Assembly: GCF_030848475.1 (NCBI RefSeq)
Contig: NZ_JAVDDS010000027.1
Span: 1 to 55,614 of the forward strand
Reading direction: 5' to 3'
Length of the DNA stretch: 55,614 nucleotides
Origin: Herbivorax alkaliphila
Lineage (GTDB): Bacteria; Bacillota; Clostridia; Acetivibrionales; Acetivibrionaceae
Shown here piece after piece: positions 16,554 to 25,388 of the stretch; position 1 is the stretch's first letter, and each line of letters starts with the position of its first letter. The position numbers were made by a program, and so were the translations under genes. The notes beneath the pieces were generated by a model. That model was given only the letters and a program-made list of their open reading frames with translations. It made no database searches and was not told the DNA's origin.

Positions 16554-17768
16554 ATGACAAATAGAGTTTATGTAGTGGGAGTTGGACCTGGAAACAGTGA
16601 AATGATAAGTAGTGCTGGAATAAAGATAATTGATAAAAGTGATATCTTAATTGGAGGAAAGCGAAATCTTGAAATCTTTGAGCATCTAAAAAAAGAAAAG
16701 TACAAAATAGAAAAGAACCTTCAAGATATTATAAAAATAATAAATGAAAAAAAAGGTTTCAAAAAAATAGTTGTATTATCCAGTGGAGATCCAAACATCT
16801 ATGGCATAGCAGAATTTTTAAAAAACAATCTCAAAGAATGTGAAATTTCAGTAATTCCCTCTATAAGTTCCATTCAATATTTAGCTGCAAAGTCAATGAC
16901 AAGTTTAAATGATGCATATATAACAAGTGTTCATGGACGGGATAATAATAATTTATTGAAAATAGTAAAAGAAAATAAAAAGGTTGCACTATTTACAGAT
17001 TCTAAAAATTCACCTCAAAGCCTTTGTAAGATGTTTTGTAAAAGGGGACTAAAAAATCTTTATATTACTATAGGTGAAAATCTTTCATATGAAAATGAAA
17101 AAGTGACACAAGGCACTTTAGAAGAACTTAAAGATGCTATTTTTGATTCTTTATCTGTGATGATTATTGAAAACAAGGATAATTATCAATACAACTTTTT
17201 AGGTATTCCAGATAGTATGTTTATACGTGGCAATGTACCTATGACAAAAGAGGAAGTGAGAACAGTATCAATATCAAAGCTAAAACTTACAGGGGGAAGT
17301 ATTGTCTATGACATTGGAGCCGGAACAGGCTCAGTATCAGTTGAATGTGCACTATTAGCAAAAGAGGGTTTGGTATATGCAATTGAAAAAAATAGTGATG
17401 CTGTAGATATTATAAACAAAAATATAGAGAAGTTTGGACTTTTAAATGTAAATGTTATAGAGGAAGAAGCACCTTTTAAAATTGATGAATTACCTCCAGC
17501 TCAAAATGTGTTTATTGGAGGAACAGGTGGGAATATGGATGAAATAATATGCTGGATAGCTAAAAAGTGTGATAAGGTAAGGATTGTAATTAATGCAATA
17601 ACACCAGAGTCTACATATGAAGCTTTAAAAAGCCTTGAAGACAATGGGTTTTCTAACATTGAAATAACAGGAATTAGTGTTTCTAAAGGTATAAAGGCAG
17701 GGGAAAAACATATAATGAAAGCATTAAATCCAGTAAATATAATATGTGGAGATTTAGGAGGAGAATAA
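16554..17768 (+). CDS. cbiET: Fused precorrin-6Y methyltransferase: CbiE (C5) + CbiT (C15, decarboxylating)
   Basis: A 404-residue two-domain enzyme. Residues 1 to about 200 are a tetrapyrrole methylase (VYVVGVGPGNSEMIS at the N-terminus, LSSGDPNIYG near 75-84) that methylates C5. Residues about 215-404 are a class I SAM methyltransferase with DIGAGTGSVSVE near 253-264 that methylates C15 and removes the C12 acetate carboxyl. The fusion matches CobL of the aerobic route, but the neighbours are anaerobic-type. GGGGGA lies before the ATG, right after the repeat. Its stop overlaps the start of cbiL by one base (TAATG). Confidence 0.93.
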   Translation: MTNRVYVVGVGPGNSEMISSAGIKIIDKSDILIGGKRNLEIFEHLKKEKYKIEKNLQDIIKIINEKKGFKKIVVLSSGDPNIYGIAEFLKNNLKECEISVIPSISSIQYLAAKSMTSLNDAYITSVHGRDNNNLLKIVKENKKVALFTDSKNSPQSLCKMFCKRGLKNLYITIGENLSYENEKVTQGTLEELKDAIFDSLSVMIIENKDNYQYNFLGIPDSMFIRGNVPMTKEEVRTVSISKLKLTGGSIVYDIGAGTGSVSVECALLAKEGLVYAIEKNSDAVDIINKNIEKFGLLNVNVIEEEAPFKIDELPPAQNVFIGGTGGNMDEIICWIAKKCDKVRIVINAITPESTYEALKSLEDNGFSNIEITGISVSKGIKAGEKHIMKALNPVNIICGDLGGE

Positions 17769-18475
17769 TGACAGGAAGGCTTTACGGGGTGGGCGTAGGT
17801 CCAGGGGATCCAGAACTTATTACACTAAAGGCTAAAAAAATACTTGAAAAATCTAAAAATATAGCAGTTCCAAAATCTTATCAGGAAAAAGAAAGTGTTG
17901 CTTTTTCTATAGCAAAAAATTTTTTGATAGATAAATACAATTTGATGGAGTTTGTTTTTCCAATGACCCATGACAGCAAAGAACTTTTAAAAAGTTGGGG
18001 AAAAGCAGCAGATGATATAGCTTTAAAGCTTGATGAGGGAGAAGATGTAACATTTATAACTCTTGGGGATCCATCTGTATACAGCACCTATATGTATATA
18101 CACAGGCAGTTAGTTGAAAGAGGATATGATGTAGAAATAATACCTGGAGTTACTTCCTTTTGCGCATCGGCAGCCCAAGCAGGTATAAGTCTTGCTGAAA
18201 ATCGTGAAACTATTGCAATAATACCTTCTTCTTATCAGTGTGATAATTTTGACACAATACTTGATTCTTTTGATAATATAGTAATGATGAAGGTTGCAAA
18301 AAATCTTTCTTATATAAATGAAAAGCTTTTAGAAAAGGGGCTTCTTAATAATGCTGTTCTTGTCTCAAAATGTGGAATGGAAGATCAAATGGTCGAAAGA
18401 AATGTTAAAAAATTAGAGAAACAGAATCTTAGTTATTTTACAACACTTATAATAAAGAGAAATGGAGAAAAGTAG
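17768..18475 (+). CDS. cbiL: Cobalt-factor-II / precorrin-2 C20-methyltransferase
   Basis: Adds the C20 methyl group, the first methylation after cobalt insertion. It has the tetrapyrrole methylase fold (235 residues), with the SAM loop GVGVGPGDPELITLKA near the N-terminus and LGDPSVYSTYMY near 98-109, the CbiL/CobI form of the second motif. The ATG at 17768 is preferred because GGAGGAG lies 5 nt before it and the protein then begins TGRLYGVGVGPG; a start 24 bp upstream would lie inside cbiET. It overlaps cbiET by 1 bp and is 3 bp before cbiF. Confidence 0.93.
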   Translation: MTGRLYGVGVGPGDPELITLKAKKILEKSKNIAVPKSYQEKESVAFSIAKNFLIDKYNLMEFVFPMTHDSKELLKSWGKAADDIALKLDEGEDVTFITLGDPSVYSTYMYIHRQLVERGYDVEIIPGVTSFCASAAQAGISLAENRETIAIIPSSYQCDNFDTILDSFDNIVMMKVAKNLSYINEKLLEKGLLNNAVLVSKCGMEDQMVERNVKKLEKQNLSYFTTLIIKRNGEK

Positions 18476-18478
18476 ATT

Positions 18479-19216
18479 ATGGTAGTTTTTGTAGGAGCAG
18501 GTTCAGGAGATCCTGAACTTATAACAGTAAAAGGGAAAAAACTTATTGAAGAGGCAGATGTTATAATATTTGCAGGATCTTTAGTAAATGAAGAGATTTT
18601 AAAGTGGTCAAAGGAAAGCTGTGAAAAATATAACAGTGCTAAGATGACACTTGATGAAGTAATAAAAGTAATGAAGGATAAAAAAAACAAACTAGTTGTA
18701 AGACTTCATACTGGAGATCCTTCAATATATGGAGCTATTCGTGAGCAGATGGATCAGCTTAGAAGGCTTAGAATAGATTATGAAGTAATACCAGGGGTAA
18801 GTGCTTTTTCTGCGGCAGCGGCAGCTCTAAAAAAGGAGTACACACTTCCCGGGGTGACACAGACATTAATTCTTACAAGGATGGAAGGGCGAACTGGTGT
18901 CCCGAAAAAGGAAAGGATTGAATTATTAGCAAAACATAATGCCACTATGGTTATATTTTTAAGCGTACATATGATGTCTGAGCTTGTAGAGAGGTTAAAA
19001 TGCGGATATGAAGATAAAACACCTGTGGCAGTTGTGTATAAAGCTTCTTGGCCAAAGGAGAAAATAGTAAGAGGGACTTTAGAAAATATAGCAGGTTTAG
19101 TAGAAAAAGAGGGTATAAAAAAGACAGCTTTAGTGGTAGTGGGAGATTTTTTAGGTGATGAATATGAGCTGTCAAAGCTCTATGACAAAAACTTTAGCCA
19201 TGAATTTAGGAAATAA
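18479..19216 (+). CDS. cbiF: Cobalt-precorrin-4 C11-methyltransferase
   Basis: Methylates C11 of cobalt-precorrin-4. A tetrapyrrole methylase of 245 residues with VGAGSGDPELITVKG at residues 4-18 (the AGSGDP form is typical of CbiF/CobM), FAGSLVNEEIL, RLHTGDPSIYGA near 76-87, and a C-terminal VVVGDFLGDEYE. It is the last gene of the first cbi segment. Downstream, instead of cbiG, come a truncated ATPase gene and a DUF2254 gene, so the cbi order is broken here. Confidence 0.93.
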   Translation: MVVFVGAGSGDPELITVKGKKLIEEADVIIFAGSLVNEEILKWSKESCEKYNSAKMTLDEVIKVMKDKKNKLVVRLHTGDPSIYGAIREQMDQLRRLRIDYEVIPGVSAFSAAAAALKKEYTLPGVTQTLILTRMEGRTGVPKKERIELLAKHNATMVIFLSVHMMSELVERLKCGYEDKTPVAVVYKASWPKEKIVRGTLENIAGLVEKEGIKKTALVVVGDFLGDEYELSKLYDKNFSHEFRK

Positions 19217-19338
19217 TAAAGCAAGAGTAAGAAATATAATACAAAAAAATTACAGGCATAAAGTTTTTGTATTGCGGAAAAAATAAGTAAAAGCTACAAT
19301 TAAAATTTACTTTGAGATATAAAAAAAGCATTATTTTA

Positions 19339-19370
19339 AATAGTTTTTATAGTCAAATATAAAAACTATT
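19339..19370. repeat. AT-rich 13-bp inverted repeat
   Basis: Arms 19339-19351 and 19358-19370 are exact reverse complements with a 6-nt loop. There is no GC core and no following T-run, so it is a poor terminator. It lies between cbiF and the ATPase remnant and may be an end of inserted DNA or a protein site. TTGTTG (19369-19374) with TATAAT (19392-19397) follows at 17-bp spacing, a possible promoter. Confidence 0.5.
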
Positions 19371-19406
19371 GTTGTTAAAATACATATATGCTATAATGCT
19401 GTATAA

Positions 19407-19886
19407 AATGGAAGAAAGACAACCTCTGTTACAGTTGAGAACTACATAAAAGGTTTGATGGATGCTTTTATTTTGTATAAGGCAGACAGGTACGATGTTA
19501 AGGGTAAGCAATACCTTAAAACTCTTGAGAAATACTATCTTGTTGATATTGGGTTGCGTCATCTTTTACTTGGTGATAGAAACACGGATATTGGACACAT
19601 ACTTGAAAATATTGTTTATTTAGAGCTTATACGTAGAGGTTATATTGTACACGTAGGTAAAGTAGGAGAAAAAGAAATTGATTTTATAGCTCAAAAGGGA
19701 GATGAAAAAATATACTATCAGGTTGCTGCTAGCGTAATAGATCCATCTACTTTCAAAAGAGAAATTGAGCCACTAAAAAAGATTAATGATAATTATCCCA
19801 AACTAATTCTTTCAATGGACGATTTTCCAATAGGAGAAGATGGTATAAAGCAGGTTAATATTATAGAATTTTTGCTAGAAACCTAG
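19407..19886 (+). pseudogene. Truncated ATPase, C-terminal DUF4143 domain only
   Basis: The reading frame carries the C-terminal part of AAA-type ATPases with a DUF4143 domain, a group common in anaerobes that is usually about 400 residues long. Visible landmarks are SVTVENYIKGLMDAF, ADRYDVKGKQYLKTLEKYYLVDIGLR, HILENIVYLELIRRGY and the nuclease-like VGKVGEKEIDFIAQKG. Homology can be followed back to about 19407, before any good start codon, where the frame closes with a stop. The Walker A and B half is missing altogether. A TTG at 19455 could start a 143-residue product, but no ribosome site supports it. Best read as a decayed remnant inside the cobalamin cluster. Confidence 0.75.
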
Positions 19887-19916
19887 TATAGGACTATATA
19901 ATGGAAGGAGTCTTAA

Positions 19917-21263
19917 GTGCAAAAAATTATTCTTAAAATTAAAGGAAACATGTATTTCTTTATTAGCTTATATACTTTGCTTTTTGCAGCATTAGCTATT
20001 TTCTTTGCATACTTTGATAATTATATTTTGTACAATGGTTATTTTGAGGTTTTAGAAACATTGCTAACCCAAAGAGAATCAGCTATAACAATATTCTCCA
20101 CAACAGTTACAAGTTTACTTGCTATGCTTACACTTACGTTTTCTATTATGATGATTGTTCTTACTAATTACAGCAGTCAGTTGTCGCCTAGAACTTTGCA
20201 AGATTTTTTAGAAAAGAAAACTACTCAAAAAATAATGGGGTATTATATAGGTGTAATAACATTTTCTTTAATTTCTCTATTTTTCACCAAGCCTTCAAAT
20301 TTCCAAACACCTATGATATCTCCTGCTTTTGGTGTTGTGTTTTTTATAGTAGCAATTGTTTTGTTTGCATACTTAATTCACTATATTTCTAAATCAATTA
20401 GAATAAATATATACATACAGAATTTAAGTAAGGAAACCAATCTTTTGATAGAAAAAAAGGATAATATTATAAAAAAGGATGGGAGGATTTCTAAAAAGAC
20501 CCTTGATAGTTTAGAAAAACTTTCAAACCAACCATCAATTGATATAAAAACAGAAAGATCAGGATTTATCCAGTTGTATGATGAAGAAAAACTATATGAA
20601 TATGCTAAGAAAAATGATGTTTTAATATGGTGTGAAAAAAAGGTTGGGGATCATGTTTTAGAAGAAACAGTAATAATAAAGGTTTATAGATATCAGTCAG
20701 TGAAATCAATAGAAGAATGCACGAAAGCTATTAAAGAAATGGTTATGATAGGGGATGAAACAAATCTTTATGAAGACCTTGGAGCTGGAACAAAAAAACT
20801 TGTAGAAATTGCAGTGAGAGCACTATCGCCTGGGATTAACGATCCTGGTACTGCGGTCTTTTGCATTGAAAAACTGGGGTTTCTTCTTCAAAAATCAGCA
20901 AAAGCTTTAGAGGCAAAGATATATCATGATGAGAACAAAAAAGAGAGAGTGATTGTACAGGGTTTAACTTTTGAAAAGCTATTATTTTATCATTTTTATC
21001 AGATAAAACATTATGGGCTAGAAGATTTATCTGTATTAGATGCAATTTTAAGCTCTTTGATAACCATTGCAAAGGGCAATAATTCACTAATTAAAAATGA
21101 AGTGTGGGCATTTTGTGGGTATATATTATCAGGTATTAATTTTTCCAAAAAGGCACCTATAGAAATAAAATTTATAAAAGAGAGAGCATATCAGCTGGCA
21201 ATGGAAACAAGTCAAAGAGTAAGATTTGACGAAGTTATCAGTGGTTTTTCAAATGGAAAATAA
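19917..21263 (+). CDS. DUF2254 family membrane protein
   Basis: A 448-residue membrane protein with four hydrophobic segments in the first 165 residues (about 11-35, 58-85, 105-125, 135-160) and a long soluble C-terminal part. It matches the DUF2254 family: LTLTFSIMMIVLTNYSSQLSPRTL after the second helix, IQLYDEEKLYEYAKKNDV, and a LSPGINDPGTAVFCI motif near 303-317. Function is unknown; the layout suggests a channel or receptor. Start GTG with GGAAGGAG upstream. It has no link to cobalamin and appears inserted, with the ATPase remnant, between cbiF and cbiG. Confidence 0.82.
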   Translation: MQKIILKIKGNMYFFISLYTLLFAALAIFFAYFDNYILYNGYFEVLETLLTQRESAITIFSTTVTSLLAMLTLTFSIMMIVLTNYSSQLSPRTLQDFLEKKTTQKIMGYYIGVITFSLISLFFTKPSNFQTPMISPAFGVVFFIVAIVLFAYLIHYISKSIRINIYIQNLSKETNLLIEKKDNIIKKDGRISKKTLDSLEKLSNQPSIDIKTERSGFIQLYDEEKLYEYAKKNDVLIWCEKKVGDHVLEETVIIKVYRYQSVKSIEECTKAIKEMVMIGDETNLYEDLGAGTKKLVEIAVRALSPGINDPGTAVFCIEKLGFLLQKSAKALEAKIYHDENKKERVIVQGLTFEKLLFYHFYQIKHYGLEDLSVLDAILSSLITIAKGNNSLIKNEVWAFCGYILSGINFSKKAPIEIKFIKERAYQLAMETSQRVRFDEVISGFSNGK

Positions 21264-21443
21264 GTAAAAACTTATTACTTTTAAAACTTTTTCGAAAGTT
21301 TATGCTAAAGATAAAAAACCAGACTTTAAATAAGAAGTGTAATTCATCTTAATAGAAGATAGAGTATTTAAATAAACAAATACTTGATTTCATCTTAAGT
21401 GTAAAATAGAATATATCTATAACTTACTTAAGGCAGTGATGAA

Positions 21444-22520
21444 ATGGTTTATAAAAAAGTAAGACAAGAGAACCGTCCCCCTGTCCGGGTTTGTGTTGTG
21501 GCTTTGACAAAGAAGGGGGCAGAGCTAGCAGTTAAATTGGGCAAAAGAACAAATGGGGATATCTATATAAAAAATGAGTTTATACGAGACTTTAATTATG
21601 ATAAGCTGTTACCTATAGATGAGAATTTTACAAGCTTTGTGGGAAGAGTGTTTAAAAGCTATGACATTTTTATATTTATAATGGCATGTGGTATAGTGGT
21701 AAGATCTATTGCACCTTATATAGAGGACAAAAAGACTGACCCTGGAGTACTTGTAATGGATGAAAAAGGAGAATTTGTTATAAGCCTTCTTGCAGGACAT
21801 ATTGGAGGGGCTAATGAAATGGCTTGTAAGATATCTTCTATAACAGGGGCAGTTCCTGTTATAACAACGGCTACTGATGTAAATAATACAGTTTCATTTG
21901 ATGTTTTTGCAAAGAAAAATGATTGTATAATAGAGAATATGGAATATTTAAAATATATAAGTTCAAGGCTTGTAAATGACCATAAAGTTTTTTTGTACTC
22001 TGACTATAAGATAAAAGGAGTTATTCCTGATAATATTGTAAAGACAGAAAAATTAAATGATGAAAGCCACTTTGTAATAATATCAAATAGAAGTGATATT
22101 AAAGGAAAAAATGCCTTATATATAAGACCTGTAAATTTAGTAGTGGGAATAGGTTGCAAAAAGGGGACTTCTAAAAATGATATTGAAAATGCTTTAAAAG
22201 ATTTTTTGAAAAAAAATAATAGAAGTATAAAATCTATAAAAAACTTTGCCACTATTGAACTTAAAAAAGATGAGCAGGGACTTTTGGAACTTTCTAAAGA
22301 TAAAAAAATTCCCCTTTGCATCGTTCCAATTGACAGCATTAAGGCGGTTGAAAGGGAGTTTACACCGTCAACCTTTGTAAAAGAAAAGACAGGGGTTTTA
22401 AGTGTAGCTGAACCATGTGCTGTTTTAGCTAAAGAAAAAACAAAACTTATTTGCAAAAAGACAGTTTATAAGGGCATAACACTGGCTCTTGGTGAAGTGG
22501 AGATGGAATTTAACATATGA
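21444..22520 (+). CDS. cbiG: Cobalt-precorrin-5A hydrolase
   Basis: Opens the delta-lactone of cobalt-precorrin-5A and releases the two-carbon fragment as acetaldehyde. The 358-residue protein has the N-terminal domain with FIMACGIVVRSIAPYIEDKK, VISLLAGHIGGANE and ITTATDVNNTVSFDVFA, and a C-terminal domain starting LVVGIGCKKGTS near residue 231. Residues 7-15 (RQENRPPVR) are encoded by half of a GGGGACGGTTCT-family repeat, placed just before the first beta strand (VCVVALTKKGAELA), where homologues normally start. So the present start and first 14 residues are secondary. The ribosome site is weak (AAGG, 11 nt before). It overlaps hemA by 4 bp. Confidence 0.92.
   Translation: MVYKKVRQENRPPVRVCVVALTKKGAELAVKLGKRTNGDIYIKNEFIRDFNYDKLLPIDENFTSFVGRVFKSYDIFIFIMACGIVVRSIAPYIEDKKTDPGVLVMDEKGEFVISLLAGHIGGANEMACKISSITGAVPVITTATDVNNTVSFDVFAKKNDCIIENMEYLKYISSRLVNDHKVFLYSDYKIKGVIPDNIVKTEKLNDESHFVIISNRSDIKGKNALYIRPVNLVVGIGCKKGTSKNDIENALKDFLKKNNRSIKSIKNFATIELKKDEQGLLELSKDKKIPLCIVPIDSIKAVEREFTPSTFVKEKTGVLSVAEPCAVLAKEKTKLICKKTVYKGITLALGEVEMEFNI
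21462..21485 (+). repeat. Single arm of the GGGGACGGTTCT repeat inside cbiG
   Basis: A 24-bp match to the right arm of 943-1010 (AGAACCGTCCCC core), in frame in cbiG. No opposite arm is found within 100 bp, so it is a half or decayed element. Confidence 0.8.
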
Positions 22521-23788
22521 ATATATTTGTATCTGGAATAAATCACAAAACTACATCGATAGATATACGTGAAAAACTTAAGTTTACTAGGGAGAGTGGG
22601 CAGGAAGTTCTAAGAGAAATAATAAAAATACCTGAAGTAAAGGCTTGCGTGCTTCTTTCTACCTGCAACAGGACAGAGGTGTACATACATTCTGAAAACT
22701 CAACATTTTACAGAGGAGAAATTGAAAAAATACTCTGTGAAATAAAGGGGTTTGACCTTTATAGTTTTAAGAAACACTTTTACTTTTATACAAGTAAAAA
22801 AGCTGTAGAGCATGTTTTTAAAGTAGCGTGTGGAATGGATTCCCAAATTTTAGGTGAAGATCAGATTTTAGCACAGGTAAAAGATGCTCATTTTATAGCT
22901 TTAGAATGCGGCACAGGCAATGATGTATTAAATACTCTTTTTAGAGAGTCAATAACCTGTGCAAAAAAAGTTAAGACATTTACAGCACTTTCTAAAAATT
23001 CAGTATCAGCAGGCTCTTTAGCAGTAAAGCTTGTAAAAGATTATTTTAAAGGAAATATTAAAAACAAGTGTGCATTGGTTGTAGGTACAGGAGAAATAGG
23101 AGCTGTTTCACTTAAATATTTAATGAGTGAAGATGTAGGTAAGGTTTATGTGACAAATAGAACTCATGGAAAAGCAGACAGTTTGTCAAAACAATATGAC
23201 GATGTTTTGGCAATTGATTATAAAGACAGATATTCAGTGATAAATGAGTGCGACATTATTATAAGTGCTACATCAAGTCCTCACTATACAATAACTAAGG
23301 ACATGCTAGAAAAAAATATAATAGATTATAAAAAAAGAATTATAGTGGATTTGGCTGTACCAAGAGATATAGATTTGGCTGTAGAAAAGCTTTCAGGCAT
23401 TGAATATTTTAATATGGATAATTTAAAAATTACCGTAGATAAAAATATAGATAAAAGGCTTCTTGAAGTATCAAAGGCAGAAAAAATAATTGAAAAGTTT
23501 TTGGTTGAATATGAAAGATGGTATGAGGTAAGAAATGTTTTTCCTGTAATGAAAGATGTGAGAAAATATGTACAAAATCTTGTTGATGAAAGATTAGAAG
23601 AAGGTTTTTCAAAGTTAGAATCTTGTAATAAAGAGGATCGAGAGGTTATGCAGGTTTTGGTTAAAGGGATAGCCAATGAAATTATGAATAAATTTGTTTA
23701 CAGTGTCAAGGAATGTGGAAGTGTAGATGAGGTGAGTACATATTTTAAATGTTTAAACAGCGTTATTAATAATGAGTGGGAGAAATAA
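22517..23788 (+). CDS. hemA: Glutamyl-tRNA reductase
   Basis: Reduces glutamyl-tRNA to glutamate-1-semialdehyde with NADPH, the first committed step of C5 tetrapyrrole synthesis. The 423-residue protein has the catalytic Cys at position 50 (LLSTCNRTEVY), the GMDSQILGEDQILAQVK motif near 113-129, the NADPH-binding VGTGEIGAVSLKYL near 191-204, and a C-terminal dimerisation domain. Its ATG overlaps the cbiG stop (ATGA), so translation is coupled. Placing hemA inside the cbi genes commits glutamyl-tRNA to corrin synthesis. Confidence 0.95.
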   Translation: MNIFVSGINHKTTSIDIREKLKFTRESGQEVLREIIKIPEVKACVLLSTCNRTEVYIHSENSTFYRGEIEKILCEIKGFDLYSFKKHFYFYTSKKAVEHVFKVACGMDSQILGEDQILAQVKDAHFIALECGTGNDVLNTLFRESITCAKKVKTFTALSKNSVSAGSLAVKLVKDYFKGNIKNKCALVVGTGEIGAVSLKYLMSEDVGKVYVTNRTHGKADSLSKQYDDVLAIDYKDRYSVINECDIIISATSSPHYTITKDMLEKNIIDYKKRIIVDLAVPRDIDLAVEKLSGIEYFNMDNLKITVDKNIDKRLLEVSKAEKIIEKFLVEYERWYEVRNVFPVMKDVRKYVQNLVDERLEEGFSKLESCNKEDREVMQVLVKGIANEIMNKFVYSVKECGSVDEVSTYFKCLNSVINNEWEK

Positions 23789-23790
23789 AA

Positions 23791-24522
23791 ATGTCAAAAA
23801 TTTATGTAGTGGGAATGGGACCTGGTTCAATGGAAGACATGACTCCTAGGGCTAAAAAAGCTTTAGGGGATTCAGACTATATTGCAGGTTATTTTAGATA
23901 CATAGAATATATTAAAGAGCATTTTCCAGATAAAGAATTTATTGAATCAAATATGAAAAAAGAAGTTGAAAGGTGTAGAGCTGTTTTAGAGAAAGCTTTA
24001 GAAGGGTACACTGTATCCCTTGTGAGTAGTGGAGACAGCGGTATATATGGCATGGCAGGATTGATGTTAGAGGTGCTAAAAAGGTCTAAGGCTCAAATTT
24101 CTGTTGAAGTGATACCGGGAATTACTGCTGTATCAGCAGCAGCCTCTCTTTTAGGTGCACCACTTATGCATGATTTCTCTGTAATAAGCTTAAGTGATCT
24201 TTTAACTCCATTAGAACTTATAAAAAAGAGAATAGAATGTGCTGTAAAAGGTGATTTTGTTATATGCTTTTACAATCCAAAGAGTAAAAATAGAAGTAAT
24301 TACATAAATGAAGCAAGGGATATTATTTTAAGGTATAAAAGTGGTGCCACCCCTGTTGGTATTGTGACAAATGCAGGAAGAGCGGGAGAGAGTATTGTTG
24401 TAACTGATTTAGAAAGTATGCTTTCCTTTGAGATAAATATGTTTACAGTGGTGATAGTAGGAAATTCAAAAACCTATGTTGAAAATGGACGGATTATTAC
24501 ACCTAGAGGTTATATTTTTTAA
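23791..24522 (+). CDS. cbiH: Cobalt-precorrin-3 C17-methyltransferase
   Basis: Methylates C17 and drives ring contraction in the anaerobic route. A tetrapyrrole methylase of 243 residues: VVGMGPGSMEDMTPRAK at residues 5-21, ADSDYIAGY-like segment (DSDYIAGYFRYIEYI), SSGDSGIYGMAGL near 76-88, and CFYNPKSKNRSNY, typical of CbiH/CobJ. Start ATG at 23791, 2 bp after the hemA stop, with GGGAG 8 nt before; a GTG at 23776 lies inside hemA and is less likely. It is followed by cbiJ. Confidence 0.94.
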   Translation: MSKIYVVGMGPGSMEDMTPRAKKALGDSDYIAGYFRYIEYIKEHFPDKEFIESNMKKEVERCRAVLEKALEGYTVSLVSSGDSGIYGMAGLMLEVLKRSKAQISVEVIPGITAVSAAASLLGAPLMHDFSVISLSDLLTPLELIKKRIECAVKGDFVICFYNPKSKNRSNYINEARDIILRYKSGATPVGIVTNAGRAGESIVVTDLESMLSFEINMFTVVIVGNSKTYVENGRIITPRGYIF

Positions 24523-24538
24523 GTTAGGGAGTGAAGAA

Positions 24539-25315
24539 ATGAAAAATATAATTGTAATATCAGGTACTTTAGATAGCCGAACAATTATAAATGAGTTGTT
24601 AAAGTTAAATACATCTGTTACAGCTACTGTCACAACAGACTACGGTGCTGACATTTTAAAAGAATATAAAAAACTTGAGATAGTAAAAGGTAAAATGGGA
24701 TTAGAAGAAATGGAATGCCTTATAGAAAATACCGATGCAACTAGTGTTGTAGATGCTTCACACCCCTATGCAAAAAAAGTTTCAACAAATGCAATAAAGG
24801 TGTGTCAAAAGCTAGGTGTGCCATATGTGAGATATGAAAGAGAGAGTTTAAAATTTAAGTATGATAAAATTATTTATGTGGATGATTATAAAGAAGCATC
24901 AATTAAAGGGGATAAAATACAAGGGAACATCCTATTAACTGTTGGCAGTAATAATATAGAGGTATTTGTAAATAATACAGAAAACTTTAAAGACAGGCTT
25001 TTTGCAAGAGTTTTACCTGATAGCAGTGTGATTTCAAAGTGTGAAGTATTAGAGCTTACTGCACAAAACATCTTTGCCGTCAAAGGACCTTTTTCATTGG
25101 AAATGAATATGGAAATGATAAAGCACTGCAATGCAAAAGTTGTTGTAACAAAGGATAGTGGTGAAGTTGGAGGCACGTTAGAAAAAGTAAAGGCGGCACA
25201 AAAACTAGAAATACCAGTGATTATGATTAAAAGACCAGAAATAGAATACATAAATAAAGTAAGTGAGGTTTTTGAAGTAGTAGATTTTATAAAAAATTTA
25301 AGTGAACTCGTTTAG
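24539..25315 (+). CDS. cbiJ: Cobalt-precorrin-6A reductase
   Basis: Reduces the ring system of cobalt-precorrin-6A with NAD(P)H. The 258-residue protein begins NIIVISGTLDSR, the nucleotide-binding first strand of CbiJ/CobK, and contains VVDASHPYAKKVSTNA near 70-85, LLTVGSNNIE and KDSGEVGGTLEKVKAAQKL near the C-terminus. I set the start at 24539, where AGGGAGTG precedes the ATG; an upstream frame opening inside cbiH is not likely to be used. The gene ends inside a hairpin-like repeat (25301-25360) that also appears after cbiA. Confidence 0.93.
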   Translation: MKNIIVISGTLDSRTIINELLKLNTSVTATVTTDYGADILKEYKKLEIVKGKMGLEEMECLIENTDATSVVDASHPYAKKVSTNAIKVCQKLGVPYVRYERESLKFKYDKIIYVDDYKEASIKGDKIQGNILLTVGSNNIEVFVNNTENFKDRLFARVLPDSSVISKCEVLELTAQNIFAVKGPFSLEMNMEMIKHCNAKVVVTKDSGEVGGTLEKVKAAQKLEIPVIMIKRPEIEYINKVSEVFEVVDFIKNLSELV

Positions 25316-25360
25316 CTAAAGCTAAACTTCGAGGCTTTAGGTGAAGTGTTAGAATAAGAT
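25301..25360 (+). repeat. Hairpin-bearing repeat spanning the cbiJ stop (related to 39598-39643)
   Basis: Begins AGTGAACTC and ends TTAGAATAAGAT. It contains TTTAGC/GCTAAA and CTCG/CGAG pairings. A related sequence with the same beginning, the same TTTAGGTG.AGT middle and the same end is found right after cbiA. It supplies the last codons (SELV) and stop of cbiJ. Confidence 0.55.
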
Positions 25361-25388
25361 TAAACATTATTAATAAAGAGGTGTGTTT

